Origin: Bacillota bacterium
Lineage (GTDB): Bacteria; Bacillota; Limnochordia; Limnochordales; ZCTH02-B6
DNA length: 5,242 nt
Direction of reading: 5' to 3'
Assembly (NCBI GenBank): GCA_017578085.1
Contig: PKQR01000155.1
Location: 1 to 5,242, forward strand
Below, piece after piece: positions 1 to 4,473 of this stretch. The position numbers were made by a program, and so were the translations under genes. The notes under the pieces were generated by a model, which saw nothing but the letters and a program-made list of their open reading frames with translations, did not search any database and had not been told where the DNA came from. Numbering within the stretch: the stretch's first letter is position 1; each line of letters begins with the position of its first letter.

Positions 1-2
1 TC

Positions 3-890
3 GACGACTACATGTGGGGCGAGACGTCCGCGGAGAAGGCCGAACGCAAGTACTTGGAACAGGCCGCTCGCCGGGCGCTGCAGACGGCGGGCCTCACCGA
101 GCACGACGTGGACTACTTTATCGCCGGAGACCTGCTCAACCAGATCGTCTCCTCCACGTACAGCGCCCGGTCGCTGGGCATCCCGTATCTGGGCGTGTTT
201 GCTGCGTGCGCCACCAGCTCCCTGGCCCTGGGGTTGGCCGCAATGCTGGTGGACGCGGGTTTCGCCCGGCGTGTCTTGGTGGCCACTGCCAGCCATTACC
301 AGGCGGTGGAGCGCCAGTACCGCTACCCGATCGAGCTCAATATCCAGCGCAAGGAAACCAACCAGCACACCGCAACGGGCGGTGCGGCCGCGGTGGTGGC
401 TCCTCCCGAGGAAGGCACGGGTCCCCGGATTACCCGCATCACCTTTGGCAGGGTAGTGGACTGGGGCGTCACCAACGCCAACGACATGGGGTCGGCCATG
501 GCGCCCGCCGCATGTGATACGCTGCTGCGCCACTTCCAGGACACCAACACGACCCCCGGCGACTACGACCTCATCTTGACGGGCGACCTGGCCAGCGTGG
601 GATCCAAGGTGTTCCGGACGCTGGCGGATCGGGCCGGCGTCACCCTGGGCGGAAAGCACATGGACGGCGGCGCATCTATGTACAGCGCCGAACAATGGTC
701 GGGAGCCGGCGCCAGCGGCAGCGTGTGCTCTATGGCGGCCATCCTGGGATACGTATACAAGGAAATGGGCCGGGGCCGGTACCGGCGCGTGCTGGTGCTG
801 CCCACGGGCTGCCTGCACAGCCCGACCACGTGGCAGCAAGGGGACTCATGCCCCGGCATCAGCCACGCCCTGGTGCTGGAAAACGACTGA
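3..890 (+). CDS. spoVAD: Stage V sporulation protein AD (SpoVAD), 5'-truncated by the window edge
   Basis: SpoVAD is a thiolase-fold protein without known catalysis that binds dipicolinic acid (DPA) and works with SpoVAC and SpoVAE to move Ca-DPA into the forespore core and out again at germination. The reading frame is open from the first bases (DDY precedes the first Met at 12), so roughly 40 N-terminal residues of the usual ~340 are missing. Recognisable blocks are GETSAEKAE near the left edge, FAACATSS (the Cys codon at 207-209 sits where thiolase-fold enzymes carry their nucleophile), TGDLASVGSKVF, and a C-terminal block with LPTGCLHSPTTWQQG followed by PGISHALVLEND. From memory the family usually has an HxDCG motif; here it reads HMDGG (657-671), so that Cys appears to be Gly. 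SpoVAE follows after 18 nt, as expected for the conserved spoVAC-AD-AE order. Expression would be forespore-specific (sigma-G) from a promoter outside the window. Family assignment is firm. Confidence 0.95.
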   Translation, partial: DDYMWGETSAEKAERKYLEQAARRALQTAGLTEHDVDYFIAGDLLNQIVSSTYSARSLGIPYLGVFAACATSSLALGLAAMLVDAGFARRVLVATASHYQAVERQYRYPIELNIQRKETNQHTATGGAAAVVAPPEEGTGPRITRITFGRVVDWGVTNANDMGSAMAPAACDTLLRHFQDTNTTPGDYDLILTGDLASVGSKVFRTLADRAGVTLGGKHMDGGASMYSAEQWSGAGASGSVCSMAAILGYVYKEMGRGRYRRVLVLPTGCLHSPTTWQQGDSCPGISHALVLEND

Positions 891-893
891 CGC

Positions 894-900
894 AAGGAGG
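894..900 (+). promoter_or_regulatory. Ribosome binding site that decides the spoVAE start
   Basis: AAGGAGG lies just after the spoVAD stop. It is only 2 nt from a GTG at 903 but 8 nt from an in-frame TTG at 909, so normal Shine-Dalgarno spacing favours the TTG. Confidence 0.75.
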
Positions 901-908
901 CGGTGGCC

Positions 909-1262
909 TTGATCTACTTTTGGGCCTTTGTGGTGGGCGGGCTCATCTGCGCCCTCGTCGAGCTCATCTACATCTACGTCCCCCGCCTGACGCCCGGGCA
1001 CATCCTGGTGGGGCTGACCGTCACAGGGGCCGTGCTCAACGGCTTCGGCTGGTACGACGCCCTCATCAAGTTCGCCGGGGCCGGCGCCCTCATCCCGGTC
1101 AGCGGCTTTGGGGCGTCCATCACCCGCGGCGTGCTCCAGGAAACGCAGAAACTGGGCTGGGAAGGATTGTTCACGGGCACCCTGGAGTTTGTGGGGCTCG
1201 GTATCGCGGCCGGTGTCCTCTTTAGCACGTTGGCGGCGCTGGTGGCCGTGCCGAAAGGCTAA
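909..1262 (+). CDS. spoVAE: Stage V sporulation protein AE (SpoVAE)
   Basis: Small polytopic membrane protein of the SpoVA channel that carries Ca-DPA across the inner forespore membrane. The 117-residue product is almost entirely hydrophobic, with about four membrane segments (roughly residues 3-24, 30-48, 52-70 and 91-112). Family hallmarks are AFVVGGLIC at the N-terminus, RLTPGHILV, the glycine-rich KFAGAGALIPVSGFG, and the C-terminal stretch ending FSTLAAL. The start is taken as TTG at 909 because the upstream AAGGAGG is 8 nt away and the resulting N-terminus (MIYFWAFVVGG) has the length I expect of SpoVAE proteins; GTG at 903 would add two residues but has only 2-nt spacing. It follows spoVAD in the same operon. 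No further spoVA or gerA-type gene follows, so the operon seems to end here, as in the short spoVAC-AD-AE form. The acidic ELIYIYV segment after TM1 differs from the GQ..ID pattern I recall in relatives, but nothing suggests it is broken. Confidence 0.92.
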   Translation: MIYFWAFVVGGLICALVELIYIYVPRLTPGHILVGLTVTGAVLNGFGWYDALIKFAGAGALIPVSGFGASITRGVLQETQKLGWEGLFTGTLEFVGLGIAAGVLFSTLAALVAVPKG

Positions 1263-1386
1263 CGCGCGGCCGGCCCGTAAGCAGGAAAAAGAAGCGGGCC
1301 CACAGCAGCCTTCGCGCCGGCGCTCCCAAACGTCTTTTGGAACCGGCGGCGACCGGAGGCCGGCCGCCACCGATCCCATGGACGCC

Positions 1387-1414
1387 CGCGAGCCCCTTTG
1401 CCCGACCGCTCGCG
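1387..1414. other. Hairpin, 7-bp perfect stem
   Basis: CGCGAGC (1387-1393) pairs with GCTCGCG (1408-1414) around a 14-nt loop. No T-run follows on either strand, so this is not an intrinsic terminator. A stem of this size can occur by chance at this GC content. Confidence 0.3.
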
Positions 1415-1417
1415 ATC

Positions 1418-1465
1418 GCCGGCGGAACCTTGGCCAACCGGCAGGCTGGCCCGGATCCCGCCGGC
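1418..1465. other. Compound hairpin with a nested stem
   Basis: GCCGGCGG (1418-1425) pairs perfectly with CCGCCGGC (1458-1465). Inside it GGCCA (1432-1436) pairs with TGGCC (1447-1451), giving a two-tier stem-loop. It directly follows the 1387-1414 hairpin. No T-tract follows. It may be RNA structure in the spoVAE 3' region or in read-through from the opposite strand, or it may be a by-product of high GC. Confidence 0.3.
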
Positions 1466-1647
1466 CACCGGCGAGCCGTCTTGGCTCAGCCACGGCCAGT
1501 ACCCGCCAGAACCAGCGACAACCTTTTGGGCTGCCGCCAATCCCGCAGGCGCCGGCCGCGACCTTCGCTCAAGCCCCCGCCGATCCCCGCCGCCCGCCAG
1601 CGGTGGATTTGGCGGCGATGGGAACCGGCGAAGACCCTGCGCTCGAC

Positions 1648-1675
1648 CGGTGCAGACCCTTGCGAGCCTGCACCG
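1648..1675 (-). other. Hairpin downstream of the minus-strand SBP-like gene
   Basis: CGGTGCAG (1648-1655) pairs perfectly with CTGCACCG (1668-1675) over a 12-nt loop, and two more pairs follow after one mismatch (G1645, A1646 with T1677, C1678). It begins about 32 nt past the stop of the minus-strand gene, where a transcript 3' end would be expected. It lacks a T-run on the minus strand, so it may stabilise a 3' end or assist termination but is not a canonical intrinsic terminator. Confidence 0.3.
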
Positions 1676-1707
1676 ATCTTCGCCCGGCTGCTGTGGACCC
1701 GGCGAGT

Positions 1708-2469
1708 TTAGTATGTCCCGGACCTGCTGCCGATCGCGCTGGTGAGGTACGCCACAAACGCCTGCGCCAGGTCCGGATGGGCAGCGCGGCGGGGGATGGC
1801 GGCCCGCAAGGACCGCACCCAGAACGTTTCCTCAGCCAGCGGCAGGACGTACTGGGGCGGTTCGCCCTCCTGCGGTTCGACGAGGGGCAGGAGGGCGTCC
1901 ATGCCCACCAAGCGCAAGCCCGTCTCCTGGTCGATCAGGATGACGTCGGGCGCTGGGCCGACCAAGATCGTATGCATGAGTTCATAAGAGTCGAGGGGAC
2001 GGGCCTGCCAGCGCACCTTTACCCCGTGGGCTTCCTCAAAGGCCAAGAGCAACGCCTGCAGCTCCGCATCGCGCCCGTACGCCGCCGGGGCCCAGAGCTC
2101 CAATACCGGCGCCTGCTCGCCGGCGGGCGGCGCGGGCGCGCGGCCATCCCAAGACACCGCGAACCATGCGATGGCGCCTGCGACTAGGGGGAGACACCAG
2201 AATAGCCAGGCCCAGCGGCGGGCCGCAGCTTTCGGCAACGGGCTGATGGGAGCGGGACGATACGGCGGGGGCCAAGAGGGACGCGTCGAACTGCCTTGTC
2301 GCTGGCCCGTGCGGCCCACGCGCCCCTTGCGCGCGCGCAGCGCCTCCGTCTTGGCCGCGTAATAGCGGCGGTGCTGGGCCCGCCATTCGTCCAGGTAGCG
2401 GACGTTGTCCAGCTCCGGTTTCCTCTCTTGGGAACTTGGCGGTTGGGAGTTCTGCCGTTCGTTCTCCAT
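1708..2469 (-). CDS. Membrane-anchored protein with a compact solute-binding-protein-like domain; function unknown
   Basis: I do not recognise a named gene. The 253-residue product starts with a hydrophilic tail (1-84) holding a charged block, NVRYLDEWRAQHRRYY then RARKGR, and a Pro-rich basic stretch. One hydrophobic segment follows (about 86-106, WAWLFWCLPLVAGAIAWFAV). The segment is preceded by Arg/Lys, so the tail should lie in the cytoplasm and the rest outside. Residues 122-248 resemble an extracellular solute-binding protein: LELWAP, a helix with LLAFEEAHGVKVRW, PAPDVILID, then a closing part with HPDLAQAFVAYLTS, which looks like the last helix of such proteins. Usual family members run about 400 residues; here the middle, including most of the second lobe, is absent. 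There is no lipobox. ATG at 2467-2469 has AGGAGG 7 nt upstream. It is divergent from htrA and convergent with spoVAE. No ABC permease or ATPase gene is adjacent, so a sensing or scaffold role is as likely as transport. The ORF is solid; the domain match is by eye. Confidence 0.75.
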   Translation of the reverse strand: MENERQNSQPPSSQERKPELDNVRYLDEWRAQHRRYYAAKTEALRARKGRVGRTGQRQGSSTRPSWPPPYRPAPISPLPKAAARRWAWLFWCLPLVAGAIAWFAVSWDGRAPAPPAGEQAPVLELWAPAAYGRDAELQALLLAFEEAHGVKVRWQARPLDSYELMHTILVGPAPDVILIDQETGLRLVGMDALLPLVEPQEGEPPQYVLPLAEETFWVRSLRAAIPRRAAHPDLAQAFVAYLTSAIGSRSGTY

Positions 2470-2476
2470 CGGGGGG

Positions 2477-2482
2477 CCTCCT
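2477..2482 (-). promoter_or_regulatory. Ribosome binding site of the SBP-like gene
   Basis: On the minus strand AGGAGG ends 7 nt before the ATG at 2469-2467. This strong match supports both the reality of the gene and its start. Confidence 0.75.
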
Positions 2483-2510
2483 GCGCCGAGGGTGGGGTGA
2501 GGGTCGTGTC

Positions 2511-2540
2511 TTTAGGGTTCCCGCCTGGCGCTGATAAAAT
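2511..2540 (+). promoter_or_regulatory. Candidate htrA promoter with extended -10
   Basis: TGATAAAAT (2532-2540) matches an extended -10 (TGn then TAAAAT at 2535-2540). An upstream TTTAGG (2511-2516) at 18-bp spacing is a poor -35, as extended -10 promoters tolerate. Transcription would begin near 2547 and give a leader of about 55 nt before the GTG start at 2602. The element overlaps an in-frame ATG at 2539, which would then not be in the transcript. Confidence 0.4.
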
Positions 2541-2585
2541 GGCGGCCCAGCCGCAGAATAGTGGACGGAAACGAGGGGCAGCACC

Positions 2586-2594
2586 GGGGAGGAG
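2586..2594 (+). promoter_or_regulatory. Ribosome binding site that decides the htrA start
   Basis: GGGGAGGAG ends 7 nt before GTG at 2602. The alternative upstream in-frame ATG at 2539 has no purine-rich site in front of it, so the GTG is preferred. Confidence 0.7.
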
Positions 2595-2601
2595 AGGCGC
2601 G

Positions 2602-3714
2602 GTGCGGTGGGACTGGCGTTCAGTAATCCTGGCCATCGTCATCACGGCGGTACTGGGAGGGGCAGTGGGGGCGCGGCTGGCTGGCGCACGTCCGGGTACG
2701 AACAGCGGTGAGGGCGGCTCCGGCGATGGCCGGTTTCAGGCCCAAGGGGTCGAGCTGGTCAGGCAAGAGGGCGGGGACGCCGTGGTGCAGGCGGTGGACC
2801 GGGTCGGCCCGGCGGTGGTCAAGGTGGCCGTCACCCGTCAGGCCTTTTTGGACTCGCTGCTTTTCAGTGGCCCGGTCATCCAGGAGGGGCTTGGCTCTGG
2901 CGTCATCATCGACGCGGACGGGTATGTGCTCACCAACGAGCATGTGGTGCGGGAGGCGTCGGAAATCCGCGTCATGCTGCGGGACGGGCGGGGTTTCCGG
3001 GCGGAGATCGTCGGCGCGGACCCGTGGACGGACCTGGCCTTGCTGCGCATCCCGGGCCGGGACTTGCCCGTGGCGGAGCTCGGGCCGTCGGAGCCCCTGC
3101 GGGTCGGGCAGACGGTAATCGCCATCGGCAATCCCTTCGGGCTGGATTTTACGGTGACCACAGGGGTCGTGAGCGCCTTGCAGCGGTCGATCCCCGTGGA
3201 CGAAGACCGCTTCCTGTTCAACCTCCTGCAGACGGACGCGGCCATCAACCCGGGCAACAGCGGCGGGCCGCTGGTGGACCTGAACGGCAGAGTGGTCGGG
3301 ATTAATACGGCGATCTTGGCGGGCGTGGAAGGGGTCACCGCCCAGGGGCTCGGGTTTGCCGTGCCGGCGGACATGGCCCGGCAAGTGGCCCGGGACATCA
3401 TCGCGTACGGCCGCCCGCGCCGTCTGGGAGTCCTCGGCACCGCCTTGACCGACGCTCACCGGCGGGTGTTGGAGGAGGAGCTGGGCGTCAACGTGCCTGT
3501 CCGGGAAGGGGTGCTGGTCCTGCAGGTAATTCCCGATTCGCCCGCCGACGCCGCCGGGGTCCAACCGCTAGACGTGATCACCGAAGCCGGTGGCCGGGCC
3601 GTCGACTCCATGGAGAGCCTTATCACGGCCGCCAACGAAATCCGGCCGGGAGGCCGCCTAGAGCTTGGGATCGTGCGGGACGGGCGGCGGCTTACGGCGT
3701 CGGTGCGGCTGTGA
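2602..3714 (+). CDS. htrA: HtrA/DegP-like membrane-anchored serine protease with one PDZ domain
   Basis: Trypsin-like S1C protease that degrades misfolded proteins at the outer face of the membrane. Numbering from GTG 2602 (370 residues): a short basic N-terminus, one membrane anchor (about 7-24, SVILAIVITAVLGGAVG), a linker, then the protease domain from about residue 50. The catalytic triad is intact: His114 in TNEHVV, Asp144 in DPWTDLALLRI, Ser220 in NPGNSGGPL. GLGSGVIID and AIGNPFGLDFTVTTGVVSA are further family signatures. One PDZ domain (about 274-370) begins RLGVLG and contains VIPDSPADAAGVQPLDVI, where substrate C-termini should bind. Length and architecture match Gram-positive HtrA proteins. 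The start was chosen for its GGGGAGGAG site; ATG at 2539 would add 21 residues to the cytoplasmic end. It is divergent from the SBP-like gene and 104 bp upstream of rex, which has its own promoter. Envelope-stress control is known for relatives, but no specific operator is visible here. Its exact equivalence to B. subtilis HtrA, YyxA (HtrC) or YvtA (HtrB) is undecided. Confidence 0.95.
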   Translation: MRWDWRSVILAIVITAVLGGAVGARLAGARPGTNSGEGGSGDGRFQAQGVELVRQEGGDAVVQAVDRVGPAVVKVAVTRQAFLDSLLFSGPVIQEGLGSGVIIDADGYVLTNEHVVREASEIRVMLRDGRGFRAEIVGADPWTDLALLRIPGRDLPVAELGPSEPLRVGQTVIAIGNPFGLDFTVTTGVVSALQRSIPVDEDRFLFNLLQTDAAINPGNSGGPLVDLNGRVVGINTAILAGVEGVTAQGLGFAVPADMARQVARDIIAYGRPRRLGVLGTALTDAHRRVLEEELGVNVPVREGVLVLQVIPDSPADAAGVQPLDVITEAGGRAVDSMESLITAANEIRPGGRLELGIVRDGRRLTASVRL

Positions 3715-3726
3715 CGTCATTTGACG
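3715..3726. promoter_or_regulatory. Palindrome overlapping the rex -35 box
   Basis: CGTCATTTGACG is a near-perfect dyad (CGTCA and TGACG around TT) immediately after the htrA stop, and TGACGTCA (3712-3719) is a perfect palindrome overlapping the stop codon. The dyad covers the rex -35. It could be a repressor site or, with the GGTTGGTTTT that follows, a very weak terminator for htrA. The stem is too short for a confident terminator. Confidence 0.25.
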
Positions 3727-3750
3727 GTTGGTTTTGACGAAGGTTATAAT
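3721..3750 (+). promoter_or_regulatory. Promoter of the rex-menG operon
   Basis: TTGACG (3721-3726) and TATAAT (3745-3750) are separated by 18 bp: five of six and six of six matches to the vegetative (sigma-A type) consensus. Transcription would begin near 3757, giving a leader of about 60 nt before the rex ATG. This is the best promoter in the window. A second TTTGACG (3733-3739) repeats the first (3720-3726) 13 bp downstream, inside the spacer. Confidence 0.75.
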
Positions 3751-3758
3751 GATGCTGT

Positions 3759-3776
3759 TTGCGAAGCACTTTTTTG
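3759..3776. promoter_or_regulatory. Possible degenerate Rex operator
   Basis: Rex proteins bind dyads close to TTGTGA-N6-TCACAA and often repress their own operon. Just downstream of the predicted -10 lies TTGCGAAGCACTTTTTTG: its left half (TTGCGA) is one base from consensus, but its right half (TTTTTG) matches poorly. The position suits repression; the sequence match is only half a site. Confidence 0.2.
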
Positions 3777-3807
3777 CTGGCCGGCACGGGTCGGTATAAC
3801 CGTCGAC

Positions 3808-3813
3808 AGGTGG
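3808..3813 (+). promoter_or_regulatory. Ribosome binding site of rex
   Basis: AGGTGG ends 5 nt before ATG at 3819. This favours the ATG over earlier in-frame starts at 3759 (ATG) and 3810 (GTG), which lack such a site. Confidence 0.6.
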
Positions 3814-3818
3814 CACGT

Positions 3819-4460
3819 ATGCGGCTGCGGAAAATTCCCGGGGCGGTCGTGCGCCGGCTGCCCCTCTACCTGCGGGTGTTGGAGGACGCGACCCGGGACG
3901 GGGACAAAGAGCTGATGTCTTCCCAGGAGCTGGGCGAACGGGCCGGCGTCAGCCCAGCGCTGGTGCGCAAGGATTTGGCGTGGTTCGGCGAATTCGGTAA
4001 GCAGGGCGTAGGATACGACGTCAACAATTTGAAGGCCGAACTACGCCGTATTTTGCATTTGGACCGGGATATCCCCATCGCGATCGTGGGCGTCGGCAGC
4101 CTTGGGCACGCGTTGGCCCGCTATTTCCGGCGCCGCTACGCCGCGGATCCCGGGTTCCACCTCAACATCGTCGCCTTGTTTGACGCAGATCCGGAAAAGC
4201 AGGGCGAGGTCGTCGAGGGGCTGCCGGTAGAGTCGCCGGCCAAGATCGAGGAGCGCACCCGGGAACTGGGGCTGCAGATGGCCATCGTCGCGGTGCCGGC
4301 CGAAGCGGCCCAAGAAGTCGTTGACCGGCTGGTCGGGGCCGGGATCAAGCTGCTCCTCAACTTCGCCCCGGTGAAGCTGACGGTGCCCGAAGGGGTTCAC
4401 ATCATCAACGCCGACCTCAGCCTTGAGCTGCAGCGGTTGGCTTATTACCTGCGGGATTAA
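3819..4460 (+). CDS. rex: Redox-sensing transcriptional repressor Rex
   Basis: Cytoplasmic dimeric repressor that leaves DNA when NADH binds and so derepresses genes for respiration and fermentation when the NADH/NAD+ ratio rises. The 213-residue product has the usual length. The N-terminal winged helix (about 5-68) includes IPGAVVRRLPLYLRVLE, the recognition part SPALVRKDLAWFGEFG, and the family signature GKQGVGYDV. The Rossmann domain begins about residue 85 with IAIVGVGSLGHAL (GxGxxG at 91-96) and includes FDADPEK. The C-terminal swap segment NFAPVKLTVPEGVHI plus the closing helix ending LQRLAYYLRD completes the family pattern. ATG 3819 is preferred on ribosome-site grounds and because the resulting N-terminus fits the family; starting at 3759 would add 20 residues that do not look like Rex and would begin almost at the predicted transcription start. 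menG follows after 13 nt. It carries its own promoter and perhaps a half-matched self-operator. Confidence 0.96.
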   Translation: MRLRKIPGAVVRRLPLYLRVLEDATRDGDKELMSSQELGERAGVSPALVRKDLAWFGEFGKQGVGYDVNNLKAELRRILHLDRDIPIAIVGVGSLGHALARYFRRRYAADPGFHLNIVALFDADPEKQGEVVEGLPVESPAKIEERTRELGLQMAIVAVPAEAAQEVVDRLVGAGIKLLLNFAPVKLTVPEGVHIINADLSLELQRLAYYLRD

Positions 4461-4464
4461 GGGG
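4459..4464 (+). promoter_or_regulatory. Ribosome binding site of menG overlapping the rex stop
   Basis: AAGGGG shares its two A residues with the rex TAA and ends 9 nt before GTG at 4474. It points to translation of menG from the rex message. Confidence 0.55.
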
Positions 4465-4473
4465 TTTGGCCGC

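Larger units (their letters stand above)
1296..1700. repeat. Near-perfect 15-bp inverted repeat bounding a 405-bp noncoding segment
   Basis: GGGCCCACAGCAGCC at 1296-1310 is the reverse complement of GGCTGCTGTGGACCC at 1686-1700 except for one position (C1299 against A1697). Both arms read inward beginning GGG, as terminal inverted repeats of some small non-autonomous elements do, and they span most of the gene-free block. The flanks (AAAGAAGC on the left, GGCGAGTT on the right) show no target-site duplication, and there is no transposase. Alternatives are a long-range RNA stem enclosing a structured transcript, or a chance pairing in GC-rich DNA. The repeat itself is directly visible; calling it a mobile element would be inference. 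Confidence 0.45.
1263..1707. other. Gene-free GC-rich block between convergent genes
   Basis: About 445 bp between the spoVAE stop and the stop of the minus-strand SBP-like gene. Open frames cross it on both strands, but their translations are Arg/Pro/Ala-rich low-complexity protein with no family signature, and long open frames are expected by chance at this GC content. No candidate start has a good ribosome site that I could find. I see no tRNA, SRP RNA, RNase P or tmRNA signature. It contains a long-range inverted repeat, several hairpins, a 10-bp direct repeat (GGAACCGGCG at 1339 and 1621) and scattered CCCGCCGGC-like words. No strong intrinsic terminator for spoVAE is visible. Confidence 0.6.

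Noticed and set aside
1272..1300. GGCCCG / CGGGCC hairpin just after the spoVAE stop as a terminator
   Set aside because: Six-pair stem with a 17-nt loop and no T-run after it on the plus strand.
1283..1316. T-rich tract on the minus strand (CTTCTTTTTCC) after GC-rich sequence as a terminator for the SBP-like gene
   Set aside because: The adjacent stem is only about four pairs (GAAG/CTTC), and it lies about 400 nt beyond the gene's stop.
1412..1419. GCGATCGC, the cyanobacterial HIP1 octamer
   Set aside because: A single copy in GC-rich DNA of a spore former; chance.
846..1493. Minus-strand open frame antisense to spoVAE
   Set aside because: Low-complexity translation with no recognisable domain; it mirrors the codon structure of spoVAE, which has clear SpoVA motifs.
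1108..2187. Long plus-strand open frame running across the gene-free block and the antisense of the SBP-like gene
   Set aside because: Its translation is Arg/Pro/Ala-rich without a family signature, it overlaps spoVAE and runs opposite a better-supported gene, and no convincing ribosome site precedes it. Long open frames are expected at this GC content.
2620..3564. 314-codon minus-strand open frame within htrA
   Set aside because: A shadow of the protease gene, whose catalytic triad and PDZ domain settle which strand codes.
3792..3802. CGGTATAACCG dyad in the rex leader as an operator
   Set aside because: Only four-base arms around ATA and no match to the Rex consensus; kept out as too short.
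3759..3818. Extended rex N-terminus from ATG 3759
   Set aside because: The extra 20 residues do not resemble Rex, there is no ribosome site, and the start lies about 2 nt after the predicted transcription start.
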